64,000 nucleotides of DNA, taken from contig JAEQBH010000028.1 of NCBI GenBank assembly GCA_016808115.1, forward strand, positions 124,001 through 188,000, given 5' to 3'. The notes under the pieces were generated by a model. The model was not told where the DNA came from, ran no database searches, and was given only the letters and a program-made list of their open reading frames with translations. Source of the stretch: Tetrastigma voinierianum. Its lineage: Eukaryota > Streptophyta > Magnoliopsida > Vitales > Vitaceae. Positions 35,966 to 46,971 of the stretch are shown here, piece by piece. Made by a program: the position numbers and the translations under genes. The first letter of the stretch is position 1. The number at the start of each line of letters is the position of its first letter.

Positions 35966-35977
35966 TGGTATCAGAGC
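35966..35977 (+). other. Primer binding site of element C
   Basis: TGGTATCAGAGC is complementary to the 3' end of plant initiator methionine tRNA and lies one base after the 5' LTR end at 35,964. It marks the start of the element interior. Confidence 0.9.
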
Positions 35978-35988
35978 CGGTTTCGGCC

Positions 35989-36760
35989 ATGGATACTCAC
36001 AGCGAAACGAATACAGAATTCCGGAACAACGTCAATGAAATCTTAGCACGACATGAGTCCAGCCTTGATCAAGTTCACGTTGCTATCCAAACTGTATTAA
36101 CTGAGCTCCAAGCCCTACGTACGTCTCGGAGTCCATATACTGCCTCTACTGAAATCAACCCATTTTCTGTTGCTACATCCTCATAGTCTCTAACTTCTAG
36201 AAATCCTCATGCTAATCAAGGCAACCAACATCAAGACCTCAAATTGTCCTTTCCCAAGTTCAATGGCGAGGATCCAATTAGTTGGATTTATAAAGCAGAG
36301 CAATATTCTGACTTCAAAAATATTGCACCTGCTCATCAAGTTCAACTAGCATCCTTCCATCTAGAAGGCATCTCCCTCCAATGGCATCAGTGGATGACAA
36401 AATTTCGTGGACCACTCACATGGAACAAGCTCAACAAAGCCGTGCTCCTTCTCTTGGGTCCTACAGATTATGAAGATCCATCTGAAGTACTATCTCGACT
36501 TAAGCAATTCAAAACAGTAGCAGCTTACCAAGAAGCTTTTTAAAAGCTTTCCCACCAAGTTGATGACTTGCTAGAAAATTTTCTCATCGGTTGTTTTATT
36601 GTTGGATTACGAGATGATATTCGTTTGGATGTGAAAATTAAACAGCCCACTACATTGGAAAATACAATAGGAGTTGCTCGATTGATTGAAGAAAGGAATT
36701 AGTTACAAAAGAAATCTAGCCAATCAGTTCGCTTCCAACTAACTTCAGCAACACCAAAAG
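35989..36760 (+). pseudogene. gag of element C
   Basis: From ATG 35,989 the frame reads MDTHSETNTEF and a helical segment, then meets a stop (tag) at about 36,184. It then continues with LSFPKFNGEDPISWIYKAEQ, the typical Retrotrans_gag start, LASFHLEGISLQWHQWM and DPSEVLSRLKQF. Further stops are at about 36,541 and 36,700. Gag forms the particle and binds RNA. No intact CCHC knuckle is visible; the region near 36,890-36,940 (YYYDDKFISGHRCEH) looks like a damaged one. Confidence 0.8.
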
Positions 36761-37079
36761 TAGCATCCACCCGACACCAGGTATACTAGGGCCACCACCA
36801 ACACAACGTATGAGTCACACTTCAGATACTATTCTGATTGCTTTCCATCGAATCACTAACTAAGAGGCTCAAGAATGAAGGGAGAAGGGATTATGTTATT
36901 ACTACGACGACAAATTCATTTCGGGTCATCGTTGTGAACATCCAAAATTATTTATGATCGAAGACTCACCTCTAAGCCTAGATGGTGACAATGATGCTCA
37001 ATCATAATTAGAGAGGCAAGAATCAATACCAGAAATTTCTTTTCATGATATTGTAGGTACCGATCATCCTTAAACAATA

Positions 37080-37553
37080 CGGGTCATAGACAAGCTCAAA
37101 AACAAGAATATAGTTGTGCTAATAGATGGAGGTAGCACTCACAACTTCATTGATCAAGCTATAGCCACCAAGTACATGTTACCTGTGAATCGAGAGAAAA
37201 AGTTTCAAGTAATGGTGGCCAATGGAGAGAAGATAGAGTGTGCGGGACAATGTCGAGCACTCACCATCACCATACAAGGTCATTCCATCACAACTGATTA
37301 TTATGTCCTTCCTGTTGTAGCATGCCAACTAGTTATGGGAGTACAATGGCTTGAAACTCTCAACCCTATAGAGACAAATTATAAGGAGCTGACTATGACC
37401 TTCAAAGTTGGAGGAGACTTCCACACTTTCCAAGGTTTAAGGCATCCCAAAATTAAAGCTCAACGTGACAAAGAGATGCACAAATTACAAGTTTACCTCC
37501 AAAGTGTTCACATGACCATCACATCCCATTACATCCAAATGGAACACTTGTGA
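37080..37553 (+). pseudogene. Aspartic protease region of element C
   Basis: The frame gives VLIDGGSTHNFIDQAIA, where the family active site is D-S/T-G; here the serine is glycine (DGG). Downstream VMVANGEKIECAGQC and VMGVQWLETLNPI follow the pepsin-like retrotransposon protease pattern. The frame then ends at 37,551-37,553 and RT begins in another frame. The changed active site predicts loss of activity. Confidence 0.8.
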
Positions 37554-38775
37554 ATGTGCGCCCTTACAGATACTCGTATTACCAAAAAACTGAAATAGAA
37601 AAAATGGTAAAGGAACTTTTGCATGCTGGTTTGATAAGGTCTATCCATAGCCTGTTCTCATCCCCAGTTTTATTAGTGAAAAAGGTAGATGGTACTTGGC
37701 GATTTTGTGTGGATTATCTAGCTTTGAACAACGTGACAGTCAAAGACAAATATCCAATTCCAGTGATTGACGAGTTTTTGGATGAACTTCATGGAGCAAA
37801 TTTCTTTTCCAAACTGGATCTATGGGTTGGATATCACAAAATCCGAGTGTAGGAGGAAGATATTCCAAAAACAACTTTTCAAACGCATGAAGGCCACTAC
37901 GAGTTTGTTGTGATGCCATTTGGCCTCACTAATGCACCTATCACCTTCCAAAGTCTTATGAATGACCTCTTCTGCCCCTACCTTCAAAAATTTATTCTGG
38001 TTTTCTTTGACGATATTCTAGTGTACTCACGATCTTGGCAAGATCATCTCTTACATTTTCAAACATTTCTCACCATTTTATCAACTAATAGCTTGTTTGA
38101 AAAAGAATTGAAACGCAGATTTGGTGTTTTTTAGGTTGAATATTTGGGCCGTATTATTACAAAACAAGGGGTAGCGGTCAATCCAACCAAAATACAAGCG
38201 GTACTTGAGTGGCCAACACCGACAACGGTAAATGGAATACACGGATTCTTGGGATTCGCAGAGTACTATCGAAAATTCATTCGTAAATTTGGAGGTATCG
38301 CTGCTCCTTTGCATCAACTATTTATTAAGGATGGGTTAAAATGGAATGAAGCTGTAGAGTCTGCCTTCAAACAATTAAAGGAGGCATTGGCCTCACCTCC
38401 AGTTCTCGCCCTTCTTGATTTTTCTCAACGATTTGTGATTGAGTGCGATGCAAGTGGAATTGGTATCGGGGAAATCCTCTCCCAAAACAATTGACCAATT
38501 TCTTATTTTAGTGAAGCTTTGAAGGGGTCAACCTTGGCCTTGTCTACATATGAGAAGGAAATGTTGGCTATGGTTAAATCAATTAAAAAATGGCGCCATA
38601 TTTACTTGGGAACCCATTCACCATTCGTACAGACCAGAAAAGCCTCAAGTACCTCTTGGAAACAATAGATTACTATGCCAACACAAGCCCGATGGCTTCC
38701 AAAGATCCATGGTTACGATTATGAAATTGAATACAAGAAAGGAGTTGAAAATCAAGGTGCATATTCTTTGTCTCG
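37550..38775 (+). pseudogene. Reverse transcriptase and RNase H of element C
   Basis: The order is clear: NVRPYRYSYYQKTEIE, then VLLVKKVDGTWRFCVDYLAL, FFSKLDL, a stop at 37,850, FVVMPFGLTNAPITFQSLMN, and the catalytic FFDDIL at about 38,004-38,021. Then come a stop at 38,132 and LGRIITKQGVAVNPTKI, followed by GFLGFAEYYRKFIRKF (connection) and the RNase H start FVIECDASGIGIG at about 38,440. The catalytic aspartates FDD and the first RNase H aspartate are kept. After 38,494 stops and frameshifts dominate. Confidence 0.85.
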
Positions 38776-38879
38776 TATAGTTGAATTTCATTTCTTATCC
38801 ATTTCTATGCCACAAGTAGATCGGTGGCCAATGCTCCAAAAAGAAGTCCAATAGAACTCATTTTATGAGGAATTGATGA

Positions 38880-40255
38880 AGAAAAGCCAATATGGTTAGA
38901 AACTACTTCAACGTGGTGGAGTATGGTTCAAAAGAGGAAAGGTTTTATTGAACTCTATGTCACCTTTAATTGAAAATATAATTGAGGATTGTCATTCCTC
39001 CCCTATTGGGAGCCATTTTGAATTTCAAAAAACTCTTTCTCACATTAAAAATAGTTTTTTTGGCCCAATATGCGATGATTGGTGGTGAAATTTTTGCAAC
39101 AATGTGACATTTGCCAACGATACAAAACAAATTGTATGAAGCCTACCATATTGCTTCAACCATTACCAATCCCTACTCAAATATGGACAGATATTTCCAT
39201 GAATTTTATAAAGGGTGCCCATCTAATGGGCGTACCGTCATCATGGTCATTGTTGATCGATTAACAAAATATGCTCATTTTGTTGCAATGAAGCACCCAT
39301 TCACTGCAATTACTGTTGCCAAATATTTTGTTGTTAATGTGGTTCGTCTTCATGGATTCCCTACATCAATTGTTAGTGATTGAGACGAGGTATTTATTAG
39401 CTCCTTCTGGCAAGCGCTATTTCAGCTACAGGGGACCAATCTTTGCACGAGTTCAAGTTACCACCCACAAACCGATGGTTAAACAGAGGTAGCAAGCCGT
39501 ATCTTGGAGCAATATTTGCGATGTTTTGCAGGTGATCGGCAAAAATGGATCGAGTAGATTCCATGGGTTGAGTTTAGCTATAACACATCAATCCATTCCT
39601 TTAGCAAAATAACACCATTTGAAGCTGTTTATGGAATTCCACCACCAAGTTCACTAGCTTATATCCCTAGAACTCCCCGCATACAAGCAGCAGATGAATA
39701 CTTACCTGATAGGGATACCATTTTGCGTTAGCTGCGACACTTTTTTCAACTAGCTCATAATAGGGTGAAATGCCAAGCAGATCAACATCGATGTGAGGTC
39801 TCATTTGTTGTGGGAGAATATGTGTACTTGAATATACGACCTTAACGGAAAACTTCCGTAGCTTTTCGAGGATCCCTAAAGCTCACCCCGCATTTTTTTG
39901 GTCCATGTCAAATAACTGAAAAGGTGGGTTCGGTAGCTTATCAATTGGCTTTACCTCCTGGTTCTCAAATTCACAATGTGTTCCATGTGAGTTTATTAAG
40001 AAAGGATTTGGGATCAATCACTCTGACCTCCCCTCAACTTCCAACAGTTGCGAATAATTCTACTATTCTTCCATAACCTGAAATGGTCCTAGATTGTCGT
40101 GTTATTCGCAAAGGAAAGTATCTTCCAAAAGCTGAAAAACTGGTTAAATGGAAAGGAGCACCAATGGAGGACGCAACTTGGGAAAATGAAAGACGTTTGG
40201 CCAAAATATATCCTGACTTTATCCTTTTGGACAAGGATTCTCCAGCGGGGGGCGC
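38880..40255 (+). pseudogene. Integrase and chromodomain-like tail of element C
   Basis: A zinc-binding tail (CDICQRYKTN near 39,105) precedes the core: MDRYFHEFYKG, VIMVIVDRLTKYAHFVAMKHP (first catalytic aspartate region), then LHGFPTSIVSD followed by a stop at 39,381. SSYHPQTDG precedes another stop. C-terminal pieces include FHVSLLRKDLG and, at 40,083-40,235, LVKWKGAPMEDATWEN. This is the core pattern of a retroelement chromodomain, which in chromoviruses guides insertion to chromatin marks. At least five stops interrupt the region. Confidence 0.85.
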
Positions 40256-40264
40256 GGGAGGGGA

Positions 40265-40543
40265 TGATACAGATCATCACTTGGCAACTGCACTACTCCA
40301 CCATGCAGTAGTCTCTCCCATGATCTCCTGTAATGATCTAGCTTTCCCACATACACTCACCCATAATGGTAGTGGGTAGTTGTAACTCCCACGAATTGTT
40401 TATTTGATATTTCAGTAATTGTTTCCTGTTTGGAAAGCCATTATAAATGGCCAGCCAAGTCAATAAAAGAAAGAGGAAAAAAGAACCGATTACTTTTCTC
40501 TCTCATGCTTCCCATTTTCTCTCCATTTTATTCTCACGTATCA
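40265..40543 (+). repeat. 3' LTR of element C
   Basis: It runs from TGATACAGATCATC to ttctcacgtatca, 279 bp, with a TATA-like ccattataaatgg near 40,439. It is intact and closely matches the split 5' LTR. Flank ATGGA follows. Confidence 0.9.
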
Positions 40544-40548
40544 ATGGA

Positions 40549-41400
40549 ACAATTCATGTACATACGTCTTAGAAGTTGGAAGATGATTCTCGAAAATACG
40601 GGGTATACATGTTAGGTAATGTATTTAAGAATAGTTTTTTATTTTTCAAAATAAAAAATAGAATTTTGTTTTGATTATCTACCACTTAGCTTGCACTAGT
40701 ACTCGATCAATCCTATTGGTCCAAATTAACAATCTTGAAATTTTTATGTTGAGATTTGAGAAGAAAGAGGTTGAGGTAATGGTTATACGGGATCCTTAAG
40801 ATTTGGGGGATATTTAAGAATACTATATTATGTGGCGTTTGTTCTTTTACTTAACGTTGAATAGAACTTTTGTTCTAAATAATGATTAATAGGATTAAAT
40901 ATTTACTCATTTGGTTTTAGAAATTAATCTTTTTATTTTGTCTAAATTTTGAAAAAATAATTTTAAATAAAAAATTTAAAAGCTACATATACTTTATTAA
41001 TTAGAATGAAACAGGATCATGCAAAGTAAAGCAAAACAAAAAACAAAAAACAAGCGCCACTTTTGTACCTTTTCAATTTAATTTTTTTGCACATGTTTTA
41101 ACTAAAAAATAGTTTACAAACATTGGAGCTTTGTCCAAAAATAATGTTATTTAAAAAAAAAAATTTTAAAAGAATGCATGTTTCAAAATAATGAACAAAT
41201 TAATGCATCTTTACCATATACTTAGTGATTACAATTTTAATCATTTAAATTTTTTTCAAAATCATAGTCATTAACCACGATTTTAATTTAAGTCAGGAAC
41301 TTTTGTGTCTTCTTGTCATCAAAGATTGCATCAATATCCACGAAAATGGATCACACTTACTACCTAGCTAATACGTACTTGATGATAATTCATTTTCACG
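40549..41400. other. AT-rich intergenic stretch
   Basis: Nothing coding or repetitive can be supported. The DNA is rich in poly(A/T) runs. Confidence 0.4.
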
Positions 41401-41764
41401 TCGCGTGCACGCGAGGAAAAGACTACGTATGGCGGCTTTAAATTCGTTTGACCGTTGAGAACTGCAGTTAATTCCACCTCAATTACCTGGAAACTTCTAA
41501 CCTTCTTCCTTTCCTTCATCAAGATTCAAAACACGCATTCAAATTTCAATGACAACCATAAAACACTTATCAGTTATCTCCTCTTTATTCTCCCAGAACT
41601 TCCTAGCAGACTGTTCATTCATCTTTATTCTCAAAGCAAACGCGTCCTCACAAAACTATATATTCCCACAAACTGCCATGTCATCTTCTCGTCTTACCAT
41701 CAAGAGTACTACTTATCCAATTCTATATTTACAGTACTAACATTCTTGTGTTGTGTTGCCTTCC
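41401..41764 (+). promoter_or_regulatory. Upstream region of CML copy 4
   Basis: Unlike the other copies it lacks the cccacgtcatgt block. It has ttcgtttgaccgttgag near 41,445 (W-box-like), a TATA-like aaaactatatattccc near 41,655 and a CT-rich leader. Copy 4 may therefore be regulated differently or be an older member. Confidence 0.4.
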
Positions 41765-42142
41765 ATGATCAACTGCAATGTGTATGAACGCATATTCAAG
41801 CGCTTCGATGAAGATGGTGACGGGAAACTCTCGCCTTCGGAGCTTCAACGGTGCGTGGGATCTATAGACTCCGACGGAGATGGGTTTCTGGGGTTTGAGG
41901 AATTTGTGGGGTGGATGGAGAGAGACGAAGGATGATCTAGAGAAGGTGGAGGAGTTGAGAGAGGCTTTTAGGGATTATGGATGGATGGGAGTGGGTGTAT
42001 TACTCCTAAAAGCTTGAAGAGGATGCTCAGCAGATTGGGGGAGTCCAGAAGTGTGGAAGATTGCTGTGTTATGATTGGACAGTTTGATGTTAATGGGGAT
42101 GGGGTTTTGTGCTTTGATGAGTCCAAGCTCTTGATGCTGTGA
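41765..42142 (+). pseudogene. CML copy 4, EF-hand gene, least damaged copy
   Basis: The frame from ATG 41,765 gives 56 residues with two canonical EF loops: DEDGDGKLSPSE (residues 15-26) and DSDGDGFLGFEE (35-46). Loop starts are 20 residues apart instead of the usual 36, so about 48 bp were lost in frame between them. The frame stops at 41,933-41,935. The same frame reopens at about 41,994 and runs to the stop at 42,140-42,142 through ITPKSLKRMLSRLGESRS and EF-hand 4 (DVNGDGVLCFDE). Two compensating single-base indels about 55 bp apart would explain the break, and in the shifted frame the linker helix KVEELREAFRDYG is intact. A short two-EF-hand protein is possible; a full-length one is not, as written. 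Confidence 0.75.
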
Positions 42143-42344
42143 AAAACCATTGATCTGTAAAAACATGTTTAATTCATTCTGTATAAATTTGAGGAATCAT
42201 ATATGATATTCATTTATTATTTTTGTGAAGTTAAGCCAAGGCCTGATGAATAAACTGTAAAATCAAAATAAATTGAATTTCTGGGTTCTGCAAAAATTCA
42301 TAAATAACCCGTAACACAGGATATTTGGTTTCATAATATTCACA

Positions 42345-42430
42345 TTTACGCAAATTGAGAGTTTATTGTTACTAACCTGAATTATATTTACGCAAATTGA
42401 GAATTTATTGTTACTAACCTGAATTTATAA
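42345..42430. repeat. ~41-bp tandem duplication
   Basis: The word atttacgcaaattgagag, with tttattgttactaacctgaa after it, occurs twice in a row with one difference. It lies between CML copies 4 and 5. Confidence 0.8.
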
Positions 42431-42444
42431 TGACAATGAGTCTT

Positions 42445-42544
42445 CAAGAACCCATAAGCCCCTATATATATCTACACAACTTCCCCATATGCCCCTATCT
42501 ATATCTACACAATTTCTCATTTTCTTTACTGCATATTCAGTACC
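42445..42544 (+). promoter_or_regulatory. Core promoter of CML copy 5, duplicated TATA block
   Basis: The words agcccctatatatatctacac and tgcccctatctatatctacac occur 30 bp apart, a doubled version of the single TATA block in copies 2 and 6. The upstream ACGT block is absent; copy 4 lies just 400 bp upstream. Confidence 0.55.
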
Positions 42545-42931
42545 ATGATTAACTGCAGTAATGCTTATGAACGCATTTTCAAGCGCTTCAATGAAGACGG
42601 TGACGGGAAACTCTCTCGACGGAGCTCCGACATTTCACGGAATGATAGGGGATCAGCGTTGCCTTATGGAAGCGCGTGAGTTGGTGTCGATGGACCCATG
42701 TGATGGTGTTAGAATTCGGAGGAATTTATTAAGTGGATGAAGGGATGAGGATGAGGTGAGGCGAGAGGCTTTTTATGATGTGCGATTGAAGGGAGTGAAT
42801 GTACCACTCAAAGCTTACAGAGAGATCTTGGCAGTTAGGAGTCAACAGTTGGAAGATTAACTTATTATGATGTAGGAGGAATTTGATGCGAGGATGGGTT
42901 CTTAGTTTGATGATTACCAACATGATGCTAA
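42545..42931 (+). pseudogene. CML copy 5, EF-hand gene, broken
   Basis: The frame from ATG 42,545 runs 44 codons to a stop at 42,677-42,679. It has the first helix (NAYERIFKRF) and loop NEDGDGKLSRRS, in which the first calcium ligand D is N and the distal part is frameshifted. Later DNA keeps fragments of the linker helix and C-terminus (tttgatgcgagg, catgatgctaa) but is the most eroded of the six. No working EF-hand is predicted. Confidence 0.75.
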
Positions 42932-43619
42932 AAATATTTATTTATTTAATTATTTGTTGTATTCATTAATGATGATTTGTATAGTACACCTTTCACTTCT
43001 GTATAAATGTTACAGATATATACCTCATGTAAAAGTGCTAGGTGATTTCGAAGAAGACCACTATGGATTAAATGAATATTGGCTACATTTGTAAATATAA
43101 TGATAAAAAATACTAAAAAAGAAAAGAACGCGGTGAGTTGAGGCACAATCTTGTGTGGAGAACATCGAGTTTAAATATCGTTTCGCGATGCATGTGCGTT
43201 GATGTGAGATCGTATCGTGCCTCATGAAAAGTCGAATGTCTGCGGACGACATTTACTCTAGGTGGTTCAAACTCTAGCTAACATTCACTCTGAGCCCACC
43301 TTTGGTGCACAGAGTAACATGTGGCCTCTCTCCCATACATATAGGCTCTCAATAAGCTTCAATGATGGAGTCTGATTCTTGAGCCCAATTAGAGACCTAA
43401 CCCAAAAAACTAACCTGATAGGTGGGAGAACCCATTAAGTTTAAGTAGCACTTCATAATCTTATATGGAACCAATATGAGATTTTATCAAAAGCCCATAA
43501 TCTTCTCACTTTCTTCCTCCTAGCTCCCCAACCTTTCAAACACGCATCCCCTTCTTTAACACCCCCTACACTTCTGTTTCCAAATCTAAGAGCTTGTTTG
43601 GTTATAGTTTTAATCATAT
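42932..43619. repeat. 3' flank of CML copy 5
   Basis: The 3' UTR-like block (tctgtataaatgttac, aaaagtgctaggtgatttcg) and the later segment aaaagcccataatcttctcac to agagcttgtttggttatagt match the flank of copy 6 (56,600-56,720 and 57,325-57,445). A short repeat ending tatggaaccaatatgagat at about 43,440-43,490 recurs at 57,038 and 57,275. No gene is present. Confidence 0.6.
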
Positions 43620-44589
43620 AGATGTGTTCATTCATGACTTACATATTATGTAGTATGGTGGCTTCATGTTTAGTTATCCCTTCTAGAGGAATTCTTAAGG
43701 AGACCCACTATATATTTGTTTATCTTGTATATGAAAGACTCGATCATTTATAGATACATGACTATATTTGTGAAGGAAGATACTCATAAACCAATGTCTA
43801 TCGTGCGAAATGACCTGTTTTCTCTCACACTTGTTTTTGCTGTGATTTAATATTGTTTGCTGAAGCTTCTTCGAATCAAATGTTGGTTTATAAAGAATGT
43901 CATGATATTTCTACTCAGGTTGTTGAATACTTGTCTTAATTATAAGAGAAATCAAATATTTTTTTCTTTTTGGAATTTGTCTGGTGGTTAAACATACAAG
44001 ATTGCAAATCTAGTTAATATCCCAAGACAGTGACATTAGACTTTATATTTGAGGTCCTGCTGTTAATGGAAGGTAACAGGACAAAGGATTTAACTATATC
44101 CTTGATTAGATGAAGAAGAAATTAACAGGATGGAAAGCAACCACTCTTCCCTCAATTGGTCGTGCAACCTTGGTTCGTCATGTATTGAATTTCATGCTGT
44201 TTTATTTCATGCAAACGATGAAAACGCCTATCTCCTTTTGTGAGGAAGTTGATAAGGTGTGTAGGGATTTCCTATGGAGCCACAACCCTGGAGTGAATAA
44301 GATTCATCTTATTGGATGGGACAGCCAAAGGAATCGGGTGGTTTAGGGTTAAGGAAAATGAAGCATTTGAACTTAGCTACTACTTTGATTAAATTAGCTT
44401 AGCGCTTTTTAACTGATGATGATTTGTTGTGGGTTCAGGACATGCCCAAGGCTAAATATCTGGAAGAAACTGACTAAGTCTTGATAGCAATATGTGTAGT
44501 GGTGCATCGAAATTATGCCAAGGTATGATTCAAGCCCTCCCTATTATTAAGTCTGGTATTTGAGTTGGAGTGGAAAATGGGTAGTCAAC

Positions 44590-46971
44590 TATGAATGGTA
44601 ACGGGACGGGCTTGGGAAGAGACATCCCTATCCCATTCCTATCCCAAATTTCTGAAGGTTTTCCATATCCGACCAAAACTCGGGATGGGGCGAGATAGGC
44701 ATTCCCATTCCTGTCTGTAAATCCTTGCTAAAATACCATTCATAACCCGTCCCGACCCGATAATACACCTCTTCCTTTTTTTTTCTGATAATTTATCTTT
44801 AACGTTTAAAAAATGGTCCCAAAAAGGAGGCTGCTCAAACTGAAAGCTATGATTGAAGAACAAGGATATGATTAACACTGAACACCCAAATACTACATCA
44901 ACACCTTGCTGTATTGACTCAAAAAGCACAAAATATGACACGGCCCATAATCAGTATATCAAACAAATCTAAATCTTGTTGTGAATTGAAGAACTAAGCA
45001 AAACGTATTAGAAACAAGAAAAACCCTAAATCTGCATGAAGTCAGTGGGATTAAATAAAATCTACACAAATTGTTATGAAACACGGAAGCATTTATGCAT
45101 GCGATATCAGTCAGAAGCAAAGATAATAAATCGACGTAAAGATTTTTGCCAAGAGGTTTCAACGTGGTGAAGAATTATGTTTTACATCCACGGATCAGAG
45201 AGTCTTTCCACTTTTCTCTGAAAAGTATGTCTGGAATTGGAATATCAATGTATTGTGATGACTAAGAAAAAATCACAAAATCCTAAGATGCCTACAATAT
45301 TGAGAAAATACCTCACAAATCTCAATCCAAAAACCATGAGTCTCACTTTGCAGGAATAACCTTTACTGCTTCTCTCTCTCATATCTTTCTCTCATGAAGC
45401 CCCGAAAATATTTATAGGGTATTTCTAACAAATTTTCTTGATATCATAAGGAACTAATATTACAATAATACTATAATTAGGAATTATATCTCTATATTCT
45501 ACAAATAGGAATAAATACTAATAAGGAATCTAAGACATATTCTAACATTCTCCTACCTTGGATAAAATTCCATCAAGTCAATCATCGAGTACATCTTGAT
45601 AAGAGAGAAATCTACTCTACCTTGAACTGAAATTCATTTTATTGTCATCTTGTGTGCTCTGTAATCTTTGTTCTTCAACCTGAAGCTCTAAAACCATTAG
45701 TTATGAAACACAAAAGCTTTGATGCATGTGAATATCAATTAAAGAAGACAAAGATAAAGAAATCAATATGAATATGCATAGAGTTTTAACGTGGCTCAAC
45801 AATTATGTTTTATATCACGGATGAAAAGGGATATTTCCTACTCTTGAAAATACATAGTCTGATTGAGTATTAAAGCATTTTCAACGACTTGGAAAAAATC
45901 ACAAAAAATACCAAAACCTTGGTGCCCGTATCCTACTGAAGAATACCTCACAAAACTCTCAATTAAAAACTCAGGTTTTTTGCACACATCGAATAGTATA
46001 CAAGCCCATCCACTCTCATATCTTCCCTCATATTTGAAATATTTATAAGGACTCTATTCCTAACAACTTTCCTTATCTATACAACATTCATTCACAAAAT
46101 GAATAAATACTAATTAAAATTTGAAGGCATATTCTAACACAAATTTGCATGCATTTCCAAATCCTAGATCCTAAACAACAAAACCATGTAAAGTGTATCT
46201 AGACCAACTGATCAAAAAAACCAACCAATTTGAACTCAAGAGAGACCAATTTGAACATAACCATGATCCCAAGCAGTGCCCACCCATAAAATTCACTCAA
46301 AAGAGACAAACCCTAATTCAAACTCACACCAAAGTCAATGTGAAATCAATACACAATTTGTCAATCAAAACCTAGATCTTAAAATTTATCATTTTGCAGA
46401 AAAAGAATACAGAAGAAGAAGATGAACAATATCACTAACCTTTGATTTGACTAACCGGGAATCATCAATGTAAATCGACAATATAACAATGTTCAGTCTA
46501 CTTGAAGAACATCATCAAGACAGTAAGCATCTAGGAGAAATTTACATAAAGTGCATTGGAGAGAGGGTGATATTGACAGCATTAGAATAGAAAACAACAA
46601 AGAAGACCAGTCGAGCCTTGTCAAGACATGGGGTGTGAATCTTATGCAATGAGTCGGGATCAAAATTAGTATAGAGTGTGGGTGATAGAACCACAGATCT
46701 TGTTGTTGAAGGCAGCTCACTTTGAAAGGAAACCTTTAAGAAATAGTGAAAATAAATATTTATATGGGAGGGTAATTTGTAATTTCAAAATAGGGGTAGG
46801 GTGGGAACCAGTTAATACACCTGATTTTGGCCCATACTTGATCTTGGGGTTTTACAAGAATTTAATCTCAAACCCTATTAATATTATCCCCAAACTCATC
46901 CCCATTGAGGACAGAACTTGATTGAGCCCGAGCTTGGGAACTTGAGAAGTCCTGCCTCATTGCCATCCCTA
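44590..46971. mobile_element. hAT-like non-autonomous DNA transposon nested in the LINE
   Basis: The left end TATGAATGGTAACGGGACGG and the right end (reverse complement TAGGGATGGCAATGAGGCAGG) form imperfect terminal inverted repeats. Flanks tagtcaac (44,582-44,589) and cagttagc (46,972-46,979) agree at 5 of 8 bases, and the three differences are transitions. An 8-bp target duplication is the hAT hallmark. No transposase domain is visible. A TRIM-like element is nested inside. A second copy starts at the homologous LINE site at 63,894. Confidence 0.65.
45072..46139 (-). mobile_element. TRIM-like miniature LTR retrotransposon
   Basis: Two direct repeats, 45,072-45,547 and 45,699-46,139, flank only 151 bp. 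On the minus strand each LTR runs TGTTAGA to ATAAC(A/T). The primer site GCTCTAAAACCA (reverse complement of the initiator-tRNA type, two changes) is at 45,685-45,696 beside the right-hand 5' LTR. The purine tract (minus-strand aaggtaggagaa) is at 45,549-45,560 beside the left-hand 3' LTR. A perfect CAAAT duplication flanks it (45,067-45,071 and 46,140-46,144). It has no coding capacity. LTRs of about 450 bp are long for a TRIM. Confidence 0.85.

Larger units (their letters stand above)
33460..40543 (+). mobile_element. Gypsy element C, chromovirus-type, near-complete but decayed
   Basis: LTRs lie at 33,460-33,717 plus 35,880-35,964 (split) and at 40,265-40,543. A perfect initiator-tRNA primer site TGGTATCAGAGC lies at 35,966-35,977, and a purine tract gcgcgggagggga lies just before the 3' LTR. 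Flanks ATGGG and ATGGA form a 4/5 target duplication. Gag, protease, RT, RNase H, integrase and a chromodomain-like tail follow in the order of Gypsy chromoviruses. Short LTRs (about 280 bp) and a ~4.9-kb body suggest the Reina lineage. Many stops mean it cannot move by itself. Confidence 0.9.

Noticed and set aside
44639..44941. 100-residue minus-strand frame
   Set aside because: It falls in the hAT-like subterminal sequence and has no transposase motif.
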